Assembly: GCA_021561035.1 (NCBI GenBank)
Contig: CP067346.1
Location: 3,007,001-3,071,000, forward strand
Reading direction: 5' to 3'
Origin: Clostridioides sp. ES-S-0054-01
GTDB taxonomy: Bacteria > Bacillota > Clostridia > Peptostreptococcales > Peptostreptococcaceae
DNA: 64,000 nt
Of this stretch, positions 26,113 through 34,828 are shown piece after piece; position 1 is the stretch's first letter, and each line of letters begins with the position of its first letter. The position numbers were made by a program, and so were the translations under genes. The notes under the pieces are model-generated. The model saw only the letters and a program-made list of their open reading frames with translations, searched no databases and was not told the DNA's origin.

Positions 26113-27546
26113 TTATACGTTGTCATTTGCATTAAATTTACCACTCTTATAAAATAAGTACGTTAATCCTATTGTTATTACAAATGTTATTGCCATTCCT
26201 GTGAAATATACACCCCAATATTCAGGCATTACTGAAAGGAATGAGAATACTCCTCCAACTCCAACAGCTGTAGCTTTAACATTGTGATATGATATAAATG
26301 CTCCTCCTATTGCACTTGCTACCATAACTGCTATAAATGGATACCTAAATCTTAAGTTTATACCGTATATAGCTGGTTCTGTTATTCCTAGCCATGCTGA
26401 TATAGTAGACGTAATAGATACACCTCTTAGGTTCTTATTATTTTTTAGTATGAAAAACATTGCTAACGTAGCAGCTCCTTGAGATAATGTAACAGTCTCT
26501 GATATTGGCCACAATGTTACGTATCCTAAAGTTCCTGCCATTTGTAGGTTTACTCCTAAGAATAAATGATGCATTCCTGTTATTACTAATGGTGGTGAAA
26601 TAAATGAATATAACGCTCCTGCTAAAACTGGTGCCACTTCAAATAAATACACTACTCCACTAGTTATCATATTTGCACCTGTCATAGTTATAGGACCTAT
26701 AACTACAAAGGTTAACATACCTGTAATTAATAAAGCTATCGGTGAAACTAATACTAATTGAACTGCATCTGGAACAGTCTTTTTTAAGAATAATTCAAGT
26801 TTAGCTAAAATGTATGTAGCTATTAAAACGGGTACTACTTGACCTTGGTATCCAACTTGAGCAACCTTCATACCAAATATATCCCATGTTGGTGCTGCTG
26901 ATGGATTTGCCGCAAAATCATATGCAGACATCAAAGCTGGATGAACTAATACAAGACCTAAAACTACGCCTAATAAAGGATTTCCTCCAAACTTCTTAGC
27001 AGCTGACCAACCTATTAATGCTGGTAAAAATGTAAAAGATGTATTTGCTATTAAGTTTATAATACCTGAAATTCCAGCGATACCTGTATTTGCCTCTATA
27101 ACAGACTGCTCATAAAAAATCCCTGGATTAGCTATCATGTTGTTAACGCCCATAAGTAACCCTGATGCAACTATTGCTGGTAATATAGGAATGAATATAT
27201 CAGCAAGAACTCTTATAAACTTTTGTAATTTATTTGACTTTTCATTGACTTGTTGTTTTATTTCTTCTTTGGATACCTCTTCTGCTCCTGTTTGATCTAT
27301 TAAATCTTTATATACTTTATCTACTCCAACTCCTATTACTATTTGAAACTGTCCACCTGCATTGAAGCACCCTTTTACTATATCAATGCCTTCTAGTTTA
27401 TTAATATTTGCCTTGCTAGTATCTTTTAGTATTAAACGTAATCTTGTTACACAGTGTGTTGCACTTTGTATATTTTCTTTTCCCCCAACATACTCAATAA
27501 TTTGAGAAATACTTTCTTTTGAATTCAATGCCTTATTCTTCCTCAT
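26113..27546 (-). CDS. ptsT: Trehalose-type PTS IIBC component
   Basis: A 477-residue fusion. The N-terminal IIB domain (about residues 8-90) carries the phospho-Cys in ATHCVTRLRLIL; the IIC domain has about ten membrane segments with GMHHLFLGVNLQ and GITEPAIYGINLR typical of the glucose/sucrose/trehalose family. There is no IIA domain, so a separate glucose-type IIA must serve it. AGGA lies 9 bases before the ATG at 27546; the in-frame GTG at 27552 is too close to it. Divergent from the TreX-like gene, sharing a regulatory region. Confidence 0.88.
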   Translation of the reverse strand: MRKNKALNSKESISQIIEYVGGKENIQSATHCVTRLRLILKDTSKANINKLEGIDIVKGCFNAGGQFQIVIGVGVDKVYKDLIDQTGAEEVSKEEIKQQVNEKSNKLQKFIRVLADIFIPILPAIVASGLLMGVNNMIANPGIFYEQSVIEANTGIAGISGIINLIANTSFTFLPALIGWSAAKKFGGNPLLGVVLGLVLVHPALMSAYDFAANPSAAPTWDIFGMKVAQVGYQGQVVPVLIATYILAKLELFLKKTVPDAVQLVLVSPIALLITGMLTFVVIGPITMTGANMITSGVVYLFEVAPVLAGALYSFISPPLVITGMHHLFLGVNLQMAGTLGYVTLWPISETVTLSQGAATLAMFFILKNNKNLRGVSITSTISAWLGITEPAIYGINLRFRYPFIAVMVASAIGGAFISYHNVKATAVGVGGVFSFLSVMPEYWGVYFTGMAITFVITIGLTYLFYKSGKFNANDNV

Positions 27547-27585
27547 ATCCACTTATCCTTTCTCTTTTTCATTATTAGCAACAAG

Positions 27586-27597
27586 TTGTTTAAACAA
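27586..27597. promoter_or_regulatory. TreR-like operator 1
   Basis: TTGTTTAAACAA, a perfect 12-bp palindrome in the leader of the PTS gene, 17 bases from the next copy. Confidence 0.75.
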
Positions 27598-27602
27598 GCA
27601 TC

Positions 27603-27614
27603 TTGTTTGAACAA
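27603..27614. promoter_or_regulatory. TreR-like operator 2
   Basis: TTGTTTGAACAA, one mismatch from operator 1 and just downstream of the -10 hexamer. Together the two sites also form a larger inverted repeat from 27584 to 27616. Confidence 0.75.
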
Positions 27615-27618
27615 CTTC

Positions 27619-27647
27619 ATTGTAATATTTTACGTTAACTTAGTCAA
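27619..27647 (-). promoter_or_regulatory. Sigma-A promoter of ptsT-treA2
   Basis: On the minus strand TTGACT (27642-27647), 17-base spacer, TACAAT (27619-27624). Confidence 0.8.
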
Positions 27648-27655
27648 TAGTTTTT

Positions 27656-27669
27656 TGAAAACATTTTCT
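27656..27669. promoter_or_regulatory. Possible CcpA cre site
   Basis: TGAAAACATTTTCT resembles the catabolite-responsive element (TGAAAACGTTTTCA type), placed just upstream of the ptsT -35. One central base deviates from the CG core. Confidence 0.5.
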
Positions 27670-27729
27670 TATTTATTTTTTTGATAAATTAACTCTTGAT
27701 AATTATTTCATTATTTGGTAAGTTAAATA

Positions 27730-27750
27730 TATAATCACTTGTATAAACAA
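27730..27750 (+). promoter_or_regulatory. treX -10 and TreR-like operator 3
   Basis: TATAAT (27730-27735) is followed at once by TTGTATAAACAA (27739-27750), a third variant of the module's operator, 45 bases before the treX start. The -35 is poorly conserved. Confidence 0.65.
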
Positions 27751-27795
27751 GTCAAATAAATATATAAAATAAATTATGAAAGGACTATACTACAA

Positions 27796-29535
27796 ATGAA
27801 TATAAAAGAAATTCCATTTAGTTACTTTGGATCTTATATGTCTATTTCCTATTCAGACGAACTTGGATTTACATTAAAATCATTAAGAGGAAAAGCAAAG
27901 AAAAATATGGATGTACTAAGGATTATACCTACCGTAAATAACATACCTGTAGATTATGAATTTGAGGCTAATTATTTTAGTATATTAATTAAATTCAGCA
28001 GTGGTAGTATATCTATATGTTTTGACGGAGATTCTAAAATCGTATTCTATGGTAAGGGAGAAAATGTAGGGCTTAAATTAGATACACTTCCTATATACAA
28101 TTTTGAATATAATTATCTTCTGGGGAAAAAAGGTGCAGAATATTGTGTTATAAATAGCTACAAAAATTTAACTAAGTTTTTAGTATTCTCTGTTAATGGT
28201 AAGGTTACCTTATCACAAAACATATTTATAGATGGCTGTGCTTCTACAAATAAAGCTAATAATACTTCAATAATAGATGTTAGCAGTAATAGTGATAATG
28301 AATTTATATGTGTTATAGAGGATATTCCTACTCATATGAAGATTCCAGATTACAAGGAATATAACTTTGAAACTTCATTAAATAAAACAAAAAAATTATT
28401 TGATGAATATTATCTAGCTCAACCTAAAGTAGATGAAAAGTATAAAAACTCACTTTTAAGAGCGAGTTATATAAACTGGTCTTCTTTTGTTAAGCCTCAA
28501 GGATATCTAAAGAGATATACTATACTTGCTTCAAACTCAACATTCTTAGGTGCATGGAGCTGGGACCACTGTTTTAACGCATTAGCTTTAGCTGGTGTAA
28601 ATGATAAATTAGCTTTTGACCAAATGGCAGTACTCTACGACTACCAAGATGAATATGGTCAAATTCCTGGTTCTTTAAGCGATTCTACTATTAGATGGAA
28701 TTTTACAAAGCCACCTATTCAAGGATTATTCTTTAGTAAGATGATGAAAAAAATTAACTTTACTAAAGAAACATTAGAGGAAATTTATAATTACATAGAA
28801 AAACAAGTATTGTTTTATGTAAAGTTTAAAGATTCAAATATGGATGGTATTTTTGAATATCACCATGGAAATGATTCTGGTCAGGATAACAGTACAATAT
28901 TTAAAGGAGCCATGGTTGTTGATACTCCTGATTTAACAGCCTTTATAATAAATGCTATGGACATGCTATCAAAAGTAGCTGAAAAACTAAATAAGAATAG
29001 TGAAAAAGAGTATTGGTCTAATAAAGCAGACGAACTTACAAAGTTATTCTTAAATTATTTTATAGTCGATGATTTACCTGTAGTTCGCGAAACTGTAACT
29101 GGTGAAATACTTCCTAATAATGCCTTACTTCCTCTTGTTTCTTTAGTGCTAGGAAATAGACTTCCTAAATATACTAGAGATAAAATGATAGCTTTAGTTA
29201 CTAGCGAAAGATATTTAACTAACTGGGGAATCGCAACAGAAGCTATAGATAGTGATGAATATCAAGATGATGCTTATTGGAGAGGTCCTATTTGGGCTCC
29301 TACTACACTGTTATTTGTTGAAGCTTTAGAAGAGTGTGGTGAAAATGAACTTGCAATAGATATTGCCAAAAGATATTGTGAACTAGTTGATAAAAACGGC
29401 TTTGCTGAAAATTTCAATGCTATTACAGGAGAAGGTCTTAGAGATAAATCTTTCACCTGGACAGCTAGTACTTTCATATACTTAGCTGCTAAAGTTTATA
29501 AGTATAACTCTCAAAGAATTAATAATATAAAATAG
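27796..29535 (+). CDS. treX: TreX-like (alpha/alpha)6-barrel glycosidase
   Basis: A 579-residue protein of the GH63/GH37/amylo-alpha-glucosidase-like barrel superfamily. Visible blocks are WSWDHCFNALALA (about residue 254), GQIPGSLSDSTIRWNFTKPP, DTPDLTAFI, and RGPIWAPTTLLF. The gene at this place in the accessory C. difficile trehalose cluster was described as a putative glycan debranching enzyme. No signal peptide, so it acts on imported sugar. Its 3' end lies inside a long palindrome shared with the convergent regulator gene, and both proteins end SQRINNIK. Confidence 0.78.
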   Translation: MNIKEIPFSYFGSYMSISYSDELGFTLKSLRGKAKKNMDVLRIIPTVNNIPVDYEFEANYFSILIKFSSGSISICFDGDSKIVFYGKGENVGLKLDTLPIYNFEYNYLLGKKGAEYCVINSYKNLTKFLVFSVNGKVTLSQNIFIDGCASTNKANNTSIIDVSSNSDNEFICVIEDIPTHMKIPDYKEYNFETSLNKTKKLFDEYYLAQPKVDEKYKNSLLRASYINWSSFVKPQGYLKRYTILASNSTFLGAWSWDHCFNALALAGVNDKLAFDQMAVLYDYQDEYGQIPGSLSDSTIRWNFTKPPIQGLFFSKMMKKINFTKETLEEIYNYIEKQVLFYVKFKDSNMDGIFEYHHGNDSGQDNSTIFKGAMVVDTPDLTAFIINAMDMLSKVAEKLNKNSEKEYWSNKADELTKLFLNYFIVDDLPVVRETVTGEILPNNALLPLVSLVLGNRLPKYTRDKMIALVTSERYLTNWGIATEAIDSDEYQDDAYWRGPIWAPTTLLFVEALEECGENELAIDIAKRYCELVDKNGFAENFNAITGEGLRDKSFTWTASTFIYLAAKVYKYNSQRINNIK

Positions 29536-29577
29536 AGTACAAATTGTACTCTATTTTATATTATTAATTCTTTGAGA
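29509..29577. terminator. Bidirectional terminator with 32-bp perfect arms, overlapping both gene ends
   Basis: Arms 29509-29540 and 29546-29577 are perfect inverted copies around the loop AAATT. Each arm contains the last eight codons and stop of one gene, giving treX and the regulator the same C-terminal octapeptide SQRINNIK. The flanking A/T runs make it a terminator in both directions. Confidence 0.9.
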
Positions 29578-30282
29578 TTGATGAAAAAATATAAATCCAT
29601 CAGGTATATGTCTAGACTGCGTATATTCAAACATTATACCTTGAGCATTATAAGTATTATTGCTAACAACTGCAACACAATTGTAATCTCCTAATTCTAA
29701 ATATCTTTTATCTAGTTTAGTTGCTTTTTCAACTGTCATGGTTCTTTTTGTCGTTACTATAGTTTCATTTAATTTACTTTCCATATATTCATATATAGAA
29801 TTAGATGCTATTTCTTCATTAATATCTTTTACTATATCCTTCATAAAATAATTATGATCCATAATAGATGGTTTATTTTCTAGAATTCTTACTCTTTGTA
29901 TATAATACACTTCTGTTCCAACTTCAAAGTTAGTTATTTGACTTTTTTTATCATCTATAATCATTTCCTCAAAATGAACTACTTTCGTTTTATATTCTTT
30001 ATTGTTTCTAATAGCAGACTCTTTAAATGACTCTGTCCCCCCTAACAAAAACTCTGATTGTTTATTAGCCTTATAAATTATAAATACTCCTTTTCCATGC
30101 TTACTTTGAACATATCCTTGGCTTGCTAATTCCTGTATAGCTCTTCTAATTGTATTTCTAGAACAACTATACTCTTCTATTAATGTGTATTCTGATGGTA
30201 ATAAATCTTGGTATAAATATTCTTTATTTTCTATTCTATTTTTTAAATCTATATATATATCATAATACTTGGCTCTTCCCAT
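29551..30282 (-). CDS. treR2: GntR-family (UTRA) trehalose regulator
   Basis: A 243-residue GntR/UTRA regulator. The winged helix covers about residues 1-70 (LPSEYTLIEEYSCSRNTIRRAIQEL, then GYVQSKHGKGVFI); the C-terminal UTRA domain includes YIQRVRILENKPSIMDHNYF and FEYTQSRHIPDGFIFF. TreR of Bacillus is of this type and responds to trehalose-6-phosphate. Three 12-bp palindromes between ptsT and treX are its probable operators. GGGAGG precedes the ATG. The final eight residues are identical to those of treX because of the shared palindrome. Confidence 0.88.
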   Translation of the reverse strand: MGRAKYYDIYIDLKNRIENKEYLYQDLLPSEYTLIEEYSCSRNTIRRAIQELASQGYVQSKHGKGVFIIYKANKQSEFLLGGTESFKESAIRNNKEYKTKVVHFEEMIIDDKKSQITNFEVGTEVYYIQRVRILENKPSIMDHNYFMKDIVKDINEEIASNSIYEYMESKLNETIVTTKRTMTVEKATKLDKRYLELGDYNCVAVVSNNTYNAQGIMFEYTQSRHIPDGFIFFHQSQRINNIK

Positions 30283-30617
30283 TCTAACCTCCCAATTTTA
30301 TATAATTATTTAATTGTGTCTTATTTCTAATAACTATGTATTAATATAATATATTATAAATTAAGCAAATATCAAAATAAATATAAATTTAAAACTGAAA
30401 CTAAATTTTTTTCTAAAAAACTTCAAATATAAACACTATTAAAATATTGGTTTGATACTAAACTTGATAATATTCTAAATCCAATCTTCCAGTTACACCG
30501 AAAATTTTAGAGAAAGTTTTAGTAGATGTTTCTTTATTTGATAAATATAATCGTGCAGACTCTTAAATATATAATAGCAAAAGGAAAGTTAAAACTAATA
30601 ATATTAATTAGAATTTC
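30283..30617. other. Intergenic region with possible coding remnant
   Basis: No intact gene. Plus-strand 30470-30567 reads SKSNLPVTPKILEKVLVDVS and then LFDKYNRADS before a stop, with a stop just upstream and no start. It looks protein-like but is too short to assign and could be chance. The near end holds the regulator promoter. Confidence 0.25.
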
Positions 30618-30662
30618 AAAAAGTCTATTCTGTAAATAATAAATTATAAGAATAGACTTTTT
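30618..30662 (-). terminator. Terminator of the ABC transporter operon
   Basis: AAAAAGTCTATTC (30618-30630) pairs with GAATAGACTTTTT (30650-30662), 28 bases after the permease stop, with a T-run on the minus strand. Confidence 0.88.
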
Positions 30663-30690
30663 AAATTTGTGTTTTTGTAAGATAATTTAT

Positions 30691-32409
30691 TTAATTAAGG
30701 TTTGTTCTTTTTTCTAAACGATTCTTTATAAATTCATGTATTGCTTTCACTAATATATTTGTAATTAGTATTAATACAGCTAGTGCTGCTGCCTGTGCTG
30801 TACTTCCCTTATCATCTAATTGTACAATTGATATTGCAGCTACCTTTGAACTTGCAGTATATATAAAAACCAGTGCTGATATTGTAACCATAGAGTTTAG
30901 GAAAAAATACATAAAGTTCTCTAAAACTGCTGGCAAACAAAGTGGTATAGTTACATTCTTAAGAATTGATGCACTGTTTATTCCCATTGACTTAGCTACC
31001 ATATCCAACTCTTTATCTACTTTCTTAATAGCTGTAGTAGCAGTTATAAATGCTACTGAAAAGAAATGAACTATATTACATATAATCATTATAAGTAATG
31101 TTCCATATAATCCATTAAACAAATTCTTAACGTATATTGTATCCATAAAATTAAACTCTAGTTTATTAAAAAATAGTACATAAGCTATACCTAACACTAA
31201 CCCTGGCAATGCCATAGGTAATGTACTTAGAAAATATCCAAATGATTTTAAATGTGGAGCTTTTTCTGTTTTTTCATTTAGATATGCAAATAAGAAAACA
31301 AAGCTTGTCCCTAGAATAGCTGTCAATAGTGACATTTTTATTGAATTTATAAATGGTTTAATTCCATCAATACTGTTTTTCATTGAAAAGTGTTCCAGTG
31401 TAAGTCTTAAATCATATGGCCAAACTGAGATTAGTGATGATAAGATTACAGTTAACATTACAGCTATTATACCAAATGCAATAAGTCCTACAACCCCTCC
31501 TAGAATTCCATCTCTTAACTTATTAGATTTAACTTTATATGGAATCGACTTTGAATTTATATATGAATTTTGATTTTTTTCAATTTTTTTAGTCACTATA
31601 AAAGATATTATTGCAGGTATTAAAAGTAATATTGATACAGTTGCACCCATTGGCATATTTTGTTGACCTATAATTTGCTTATATACATCTATTGATAATA
31701 CATTAAACTCTCCTCCAATTACTTTTGGAGCTCCAAAATCTGTAAAGCACAATGTAAATGATACAAATGCAGAACTTATTAAAGAATATTTTATACTAGG
31801 GATTGTTATACTTATAAACTCTCTTACCTTACTTATCCCCATAGTGTTACTAGCTTCATATAATCTATAATCAGTTGAATCTAATGATATATAAAGTATT
31901 TGAAATGATTGAGGAAATACATATATAATTTGTGCCAATATTATTCCCAATGCTCCATATATTGGAATACTTACTCCAAGTAAATTAGTTACCAACCCTT
32001 GATTTCCAAATAAATATACTAGACCTATTGCATGCATCATTGTTGGAGCAAACATAGGAAACATTGCTAATGATTTAAAAAAACCTTTGAATTTAATCTT
32101 TGTTCTCGTTAATGCATATGCATATACTAATGCAAGTGTTAATGATATTACAGTTGATATAATAGACACAAATACTGTATTTTTCAAGGAATTCAACAGA
32201 GTTTCAGAAGCCAAGTATTCTTTAAAATTTTGTAATCCAACAAAAACTCCATCCTTATCTAAAAATGCTTGTATAAATAGATAGATTATGGGCGCTAATA
32301 AAAATATTACTAAAGACATGACTAATACTGTAAGCATACATTTTTTTATATCTAAATTCATTTTTGATTTAAGACTTATACTTTTAGAACTTATAGCATT
32401 ATTATTCAT
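30691..32409 (-). CDS. ABC transporter permease, two-domain (AEP/iron type)
   Basis: A 572-residue permease made of two fused BPD-type membrane domains (each about six helices, with EAA-loop-like DYRLYEASNTMGISKVREFISITIP and DKELDMVAKSMGINSASILKNVTIP). This tandem layout is found in FbpB/AfuB iron(III) permeases and in the putative 2-aminoethylphosphonate permease family. It is the last gene of a binding protein, ATPase, permease operon, starting 4 bases after the ATPase stop. Confidence 0.85.
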   Translation of the reverse strand: MNNNAISSKSISLKSKMNLDIKKCMLTVLVMSLVIFLLAPIIYLFIQAFLDKDGVFVGLQNFKEYLASETLLNSLKNTVFVSIISTVISLTLALVYAYALTRTKIKFKGFFKSLAMFPMFAPTMMHAIGLVYLFGNQGLVTNLLGVSIPIYGALGIILAQIIYVFPQSFQILYISLDSTDYRLYEASNTMGISKVREFISITIPSIKYSLISSAFVSFTLCFTDFGAPKVIGGEFNVLSIDVYKQIIGQQNMPMGATVSILLLIPAIISFIVTKKIEKNQNSYINSKSIPYKVKSNKLRDGILGGVVGLIAFGIIAVMLTVILSSLISVWPYDLRLTLEHFSMKNSIDGIKPFINSIKMSLLTAILGTSFVFLFAYLNEKTEKAPHLKSFGYFLSTLPMALPGLVLGIAYVLFFNKLEFNFMDTIYVKNLFNGLYGTLLIMIICNIVHFFSVAFITATTAIKKVDKELDMVAKSMGINSASILKNVTIPLCLPAVLENFMYFFLNSMVTISALVFIYTASSKVAAISIVQLDDKGSTAQAAALAVLILITNILVKAIHEFIKNRLEKRTNLN

Positions 32410-32413
32410 ATAC

Positions 32414-33403
32414 TTATGCTCCTTTAACTTTTGGATACTTTAAATAGTATTTTTCATCTATATTTATCTTTACAAGGTCGCCTTCTACTAAATTTAAATT
32501 AACCCACTCTTTTATAGAAACATCACTTATTATGAAATTTTCATTTAGTTTATCTTTTATTTCCACTCTTAACAAATTACCTCTAAATTCTATATTTGAT
32601 ATTATTCCTTGATAATTTTCTTTTGTTGATTTCTCTATTTGAACATATTCTGGTCTTACGGTTAATATAGAATTCCCATTATCAAAACAGTTTGTATCTC
32701 CTATAAATTGAGCTGTAAATAGATTTTGAGGATTTTGGTATATCTCTTCTGGAGTTCCTATCTGCATTATATCTCCTCCATTTAAAATGGCAATTTTATC
32801 TGCCATTGTTATAGCTTCTTCTTGGTCGTGTGTTACCATTATTGTCGTTATATTAAGTTCTTTTTGTAATCTTTTAATATCCATTCTAAGCTTGTGTCTA
32901 ACCTTAGCATCTAATGCAGACATTGGCTCATCTAAAAGTAAAAACTTTGGTTCAAGTGCTAATGCTCTTGCTATTGCTATTCTCTGTTGTTGCCCACCTG
33001 ATAATTCTTTAGGATATTTATGAGCTTCATTAGTCAAGCCAACTATTTCAAGCACTTCCTTAACTTTATTATCTATTTTTTCTTTTAAAACTTTTCTTTC
33101 CTTAAGTGGAAAGGCTATATTGTTATATGCAGTCATATTTGGAAATAATGCATATGATTGAAATACTATTCCAAAACCTCTCTTTGATGGCTCTAAATTT
33201 GTAATATCCTTATCTTGAAGAATTATAGCTCCACTATTTACATCTTCAAGACCTGCTATTATCCTAAGTAATGTAGTTTTACCACACCCACTAGGTCCAA
33301 GTAAACATAGAAATTCCCCTTCTTCAATATCCAAACTAATATTATTTAAAATCCTTTTTTGGTCATAATTCTTAAACACATTATTTATTTTCAAGTAACT
33401 CAT
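32414..33403 (-). CDS. ABC transporter ATPase (PotA/FbpC class)
   Basis: A 329-residue ATPase. Walker A GPSGCGKTT, Q-loop VFQSYALFPNMTAYNN, signature LSGGQQQRIAIARALALEP, Walker B LLLDEPMSALD and H-loop VTHDQEEA are all intact. A C-terminal TOBE-like regulatory region (about residues 240-325) is present. It energises the two-domain permease encoded next. GGAGAGATAAGAT precedes the ATG. Confidence 0.9.
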   Translation of the reverse strand: MSYLKINNVFKNYDQKRILNNISLDIEEGEFLCLLGPSGCGKTTLLRIIAGLEDVNSGAIILQDKDITNLEPSKRGFGIVFQSYALFPNMTAYNNIAFPLKERKVLKEKIDNKVKEVLEIVGLTNEAHKYPKELSGGQQQRIAIARALALEPKFLLLDEPMSALDAKVRHKLRMDIKRLQKELNITTIMVTHDQEEAITMADKIAILNGGDIMQIGTPEEIYQNPQNLFTAQFIGDTNCFDNGNSILTVRPEYVQIEKSTKENYQGIISNIEFRGNLLRVEIKDKLNENFIISDVSIKEWVNLNLVEGDLVKINIDEKYYLKYPKVKGA

Positions 33404-33500
33404 ATCTTATCTCTCCTTATTATAGTTATATTTTTTATTTTAAATTCTATACTTTATCTTTTCTTCTAAAATTATTTTATCTGAATTATTAAGTTAAACT

Positions 33501-34550
33501 TTACTTACTTTCAGATTTTGAACCATACTTTGATTCCCAAGTTTTAAGTACTGTACTTCTGTTTTTGGCAGCAGAGTTTAAATCAACTTCTTCTATTAGC
33601 TGTTCAAATGGTTGTTTAGAATAACCTTTTGGAGCTGGATTATCTGTCTTTATAGAAGTAACTGCTACTTCATGTGCATATCTATCCATAGCCGAATCAC
33701 TCATTGCCCAGTCTAAAAATAACTTTGCTTCCTTTTTTATATTATCTTTTTTAACTAAGGCATTTGCTTCTAAATCCCAACCTGAACCTTCTTTTGGAAA
33801 TACTACTTCTATAGGTTCTCCACTGGATAATTGTTGCGTAGCTCTATATCCAAGTGTAATACCTATTGGATACTCTCCAGAACCAGCTAACTTCGCAGGT
33901 TTTGAACCTGAATGTGTATATGTAGCTATATTTTTATGTAATTTATCCATATAATTGTAAGCATCTTTTTCACCCATCATTTGAATAAGCCCTGACACTG
34001 TAAGATACCCTGTTCCAGATGATGCTGGATTTGGCATTGTTATAAGTCCTTTATATTCTGGTTTTATTAAATCTTCATAACTTTTTGGAATATCTATACC
34101 TAATTTCTCAAGTTCCTTATAATTAACTACTATAGCTGTCTCTGGGACACTCATTCCTACCCAAGATACATCATCTTCAGTATCTTTGAATTTTTTATCT
34201 ACCTTATCATAATTTTTAGGCTTATACGCTTCAAGTACTCCATCTTCTTTTAGCTCTATCATATTCATTGCTGATAATCCCCATATAACATCAGCTTGTG
34301 GATTATCTTTTTCTGCTAATAATTTTGAAGCTATTACACCATGAGAATCCATAACTATTTCTACATCTATATTAGGATGCTCTTCTCTAAATCCTTCCAT
34401 GTAGTAAGCTATTTGCTCTTCTTCTAATGCTGCATATATCGTAAGTTTATTATTTCCTTTTCCTTGAGTAGTTTGTGGTGTTGTTGATATGCAACTTGTC
34501 ATAAATGTAATCACTACAATACACAGACAAGTAAATAGAAATTCTTTCAT
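33501..34550 (-). CDS. ABC transporter substrate-binding lipoprotein (AEP-type)
   Basis: A 349-residue lipoprotein with signal peptide and lipobox FMTSC (Cys at about residue 20). The mature part (LTIYAALEEEQIAYYMEGF, ADVIWGLSAMN, TMPNPASSGTGYLTVSG, GITLGYRATQ) resembles the putative 2-aminoethylphosphonate-binding family and more distantly FbpA-like iron binders. No phosphonate-degrading gene is adjacent, so the ligand is unsettled. First gene of the operon. Confidence 0.78.
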   Translation of the reverse strand: MKEFLFTCLCIVVITFMTSCISTTPQTTQGKGNNKLTIYAALEEEQIAYYMEGFREEHPNIDVEIVMDSHGVIASKLLAEKDNPQADVIWGLSAMNMIELKEDGVLEAYKPKNYDKVDKKFKDTEDDVSWVGMSVPETAIVVNYKELEKLGIDIPKSYEDLIKPEYKGLITMPNPASSGTGYLTVSGLIQMMGEKDAYNYMDKLHKNIATYTHSGSKPAKLAGSGEYPIGITLGYRATQQLSSGEPIEVVFPKEGSGWDLEANALVKKDNIKKEAKLFLDWAMSDSAMDRYAHEVAVTSIKTDNPAPKGYSKQPFEQLIEEVDLNSAAKNRSTVLKTWESKYGSKSESK

Positions 34551-34772
34551 ATCTTCCCCCTTTTATGCTTTTATCTTTTTTTATTTGTTTTTTATTGTTT
34601 TTGCTTATGTTTATATAATACACCTAATTTGTTAATATAAAGTTAAGTGTAAATTAACAGTTCGTTAATTTTTAGAAATTTTTGTTAAATATATTATTTT
34701 TAGTTAAATACAGTCTGTTTTTAAACAATATATTAATTTTCATAATATCTATACTTTTAATTTAAACATAAA
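34551..34772. other. Intergenic region between ABC and V-ATPase operons
   Basis: AT-rich, with no gene. It must hold the promoter of the binding-protein gene but no confident hexamer pair was chosen. Confidence 0.35.
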
Positions 34773-34815
34773 AAATAAGCCTAACCTCTATAAATTAGAA
34801 CGTTAGACTTATTTT
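34773..34815 (-). terminator. Terminator of the V-ATPase operon
   Basis: AAAATAAGCCTAAC (34773-34786) pairs with GTTAGACTTATTTT (34802-34815), 13 bases beyond the ntpD stop. Confidence 0.88.
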
Positions 34816-34828
34816 TATAAGTATTTAA

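Noticed and set aside
27584-27616. Large inverted repeat as a terminator
   Set aside because: It is better explained as two adjacent operators between a promoter and ptsT; no T-run follows in the direction of transcription.
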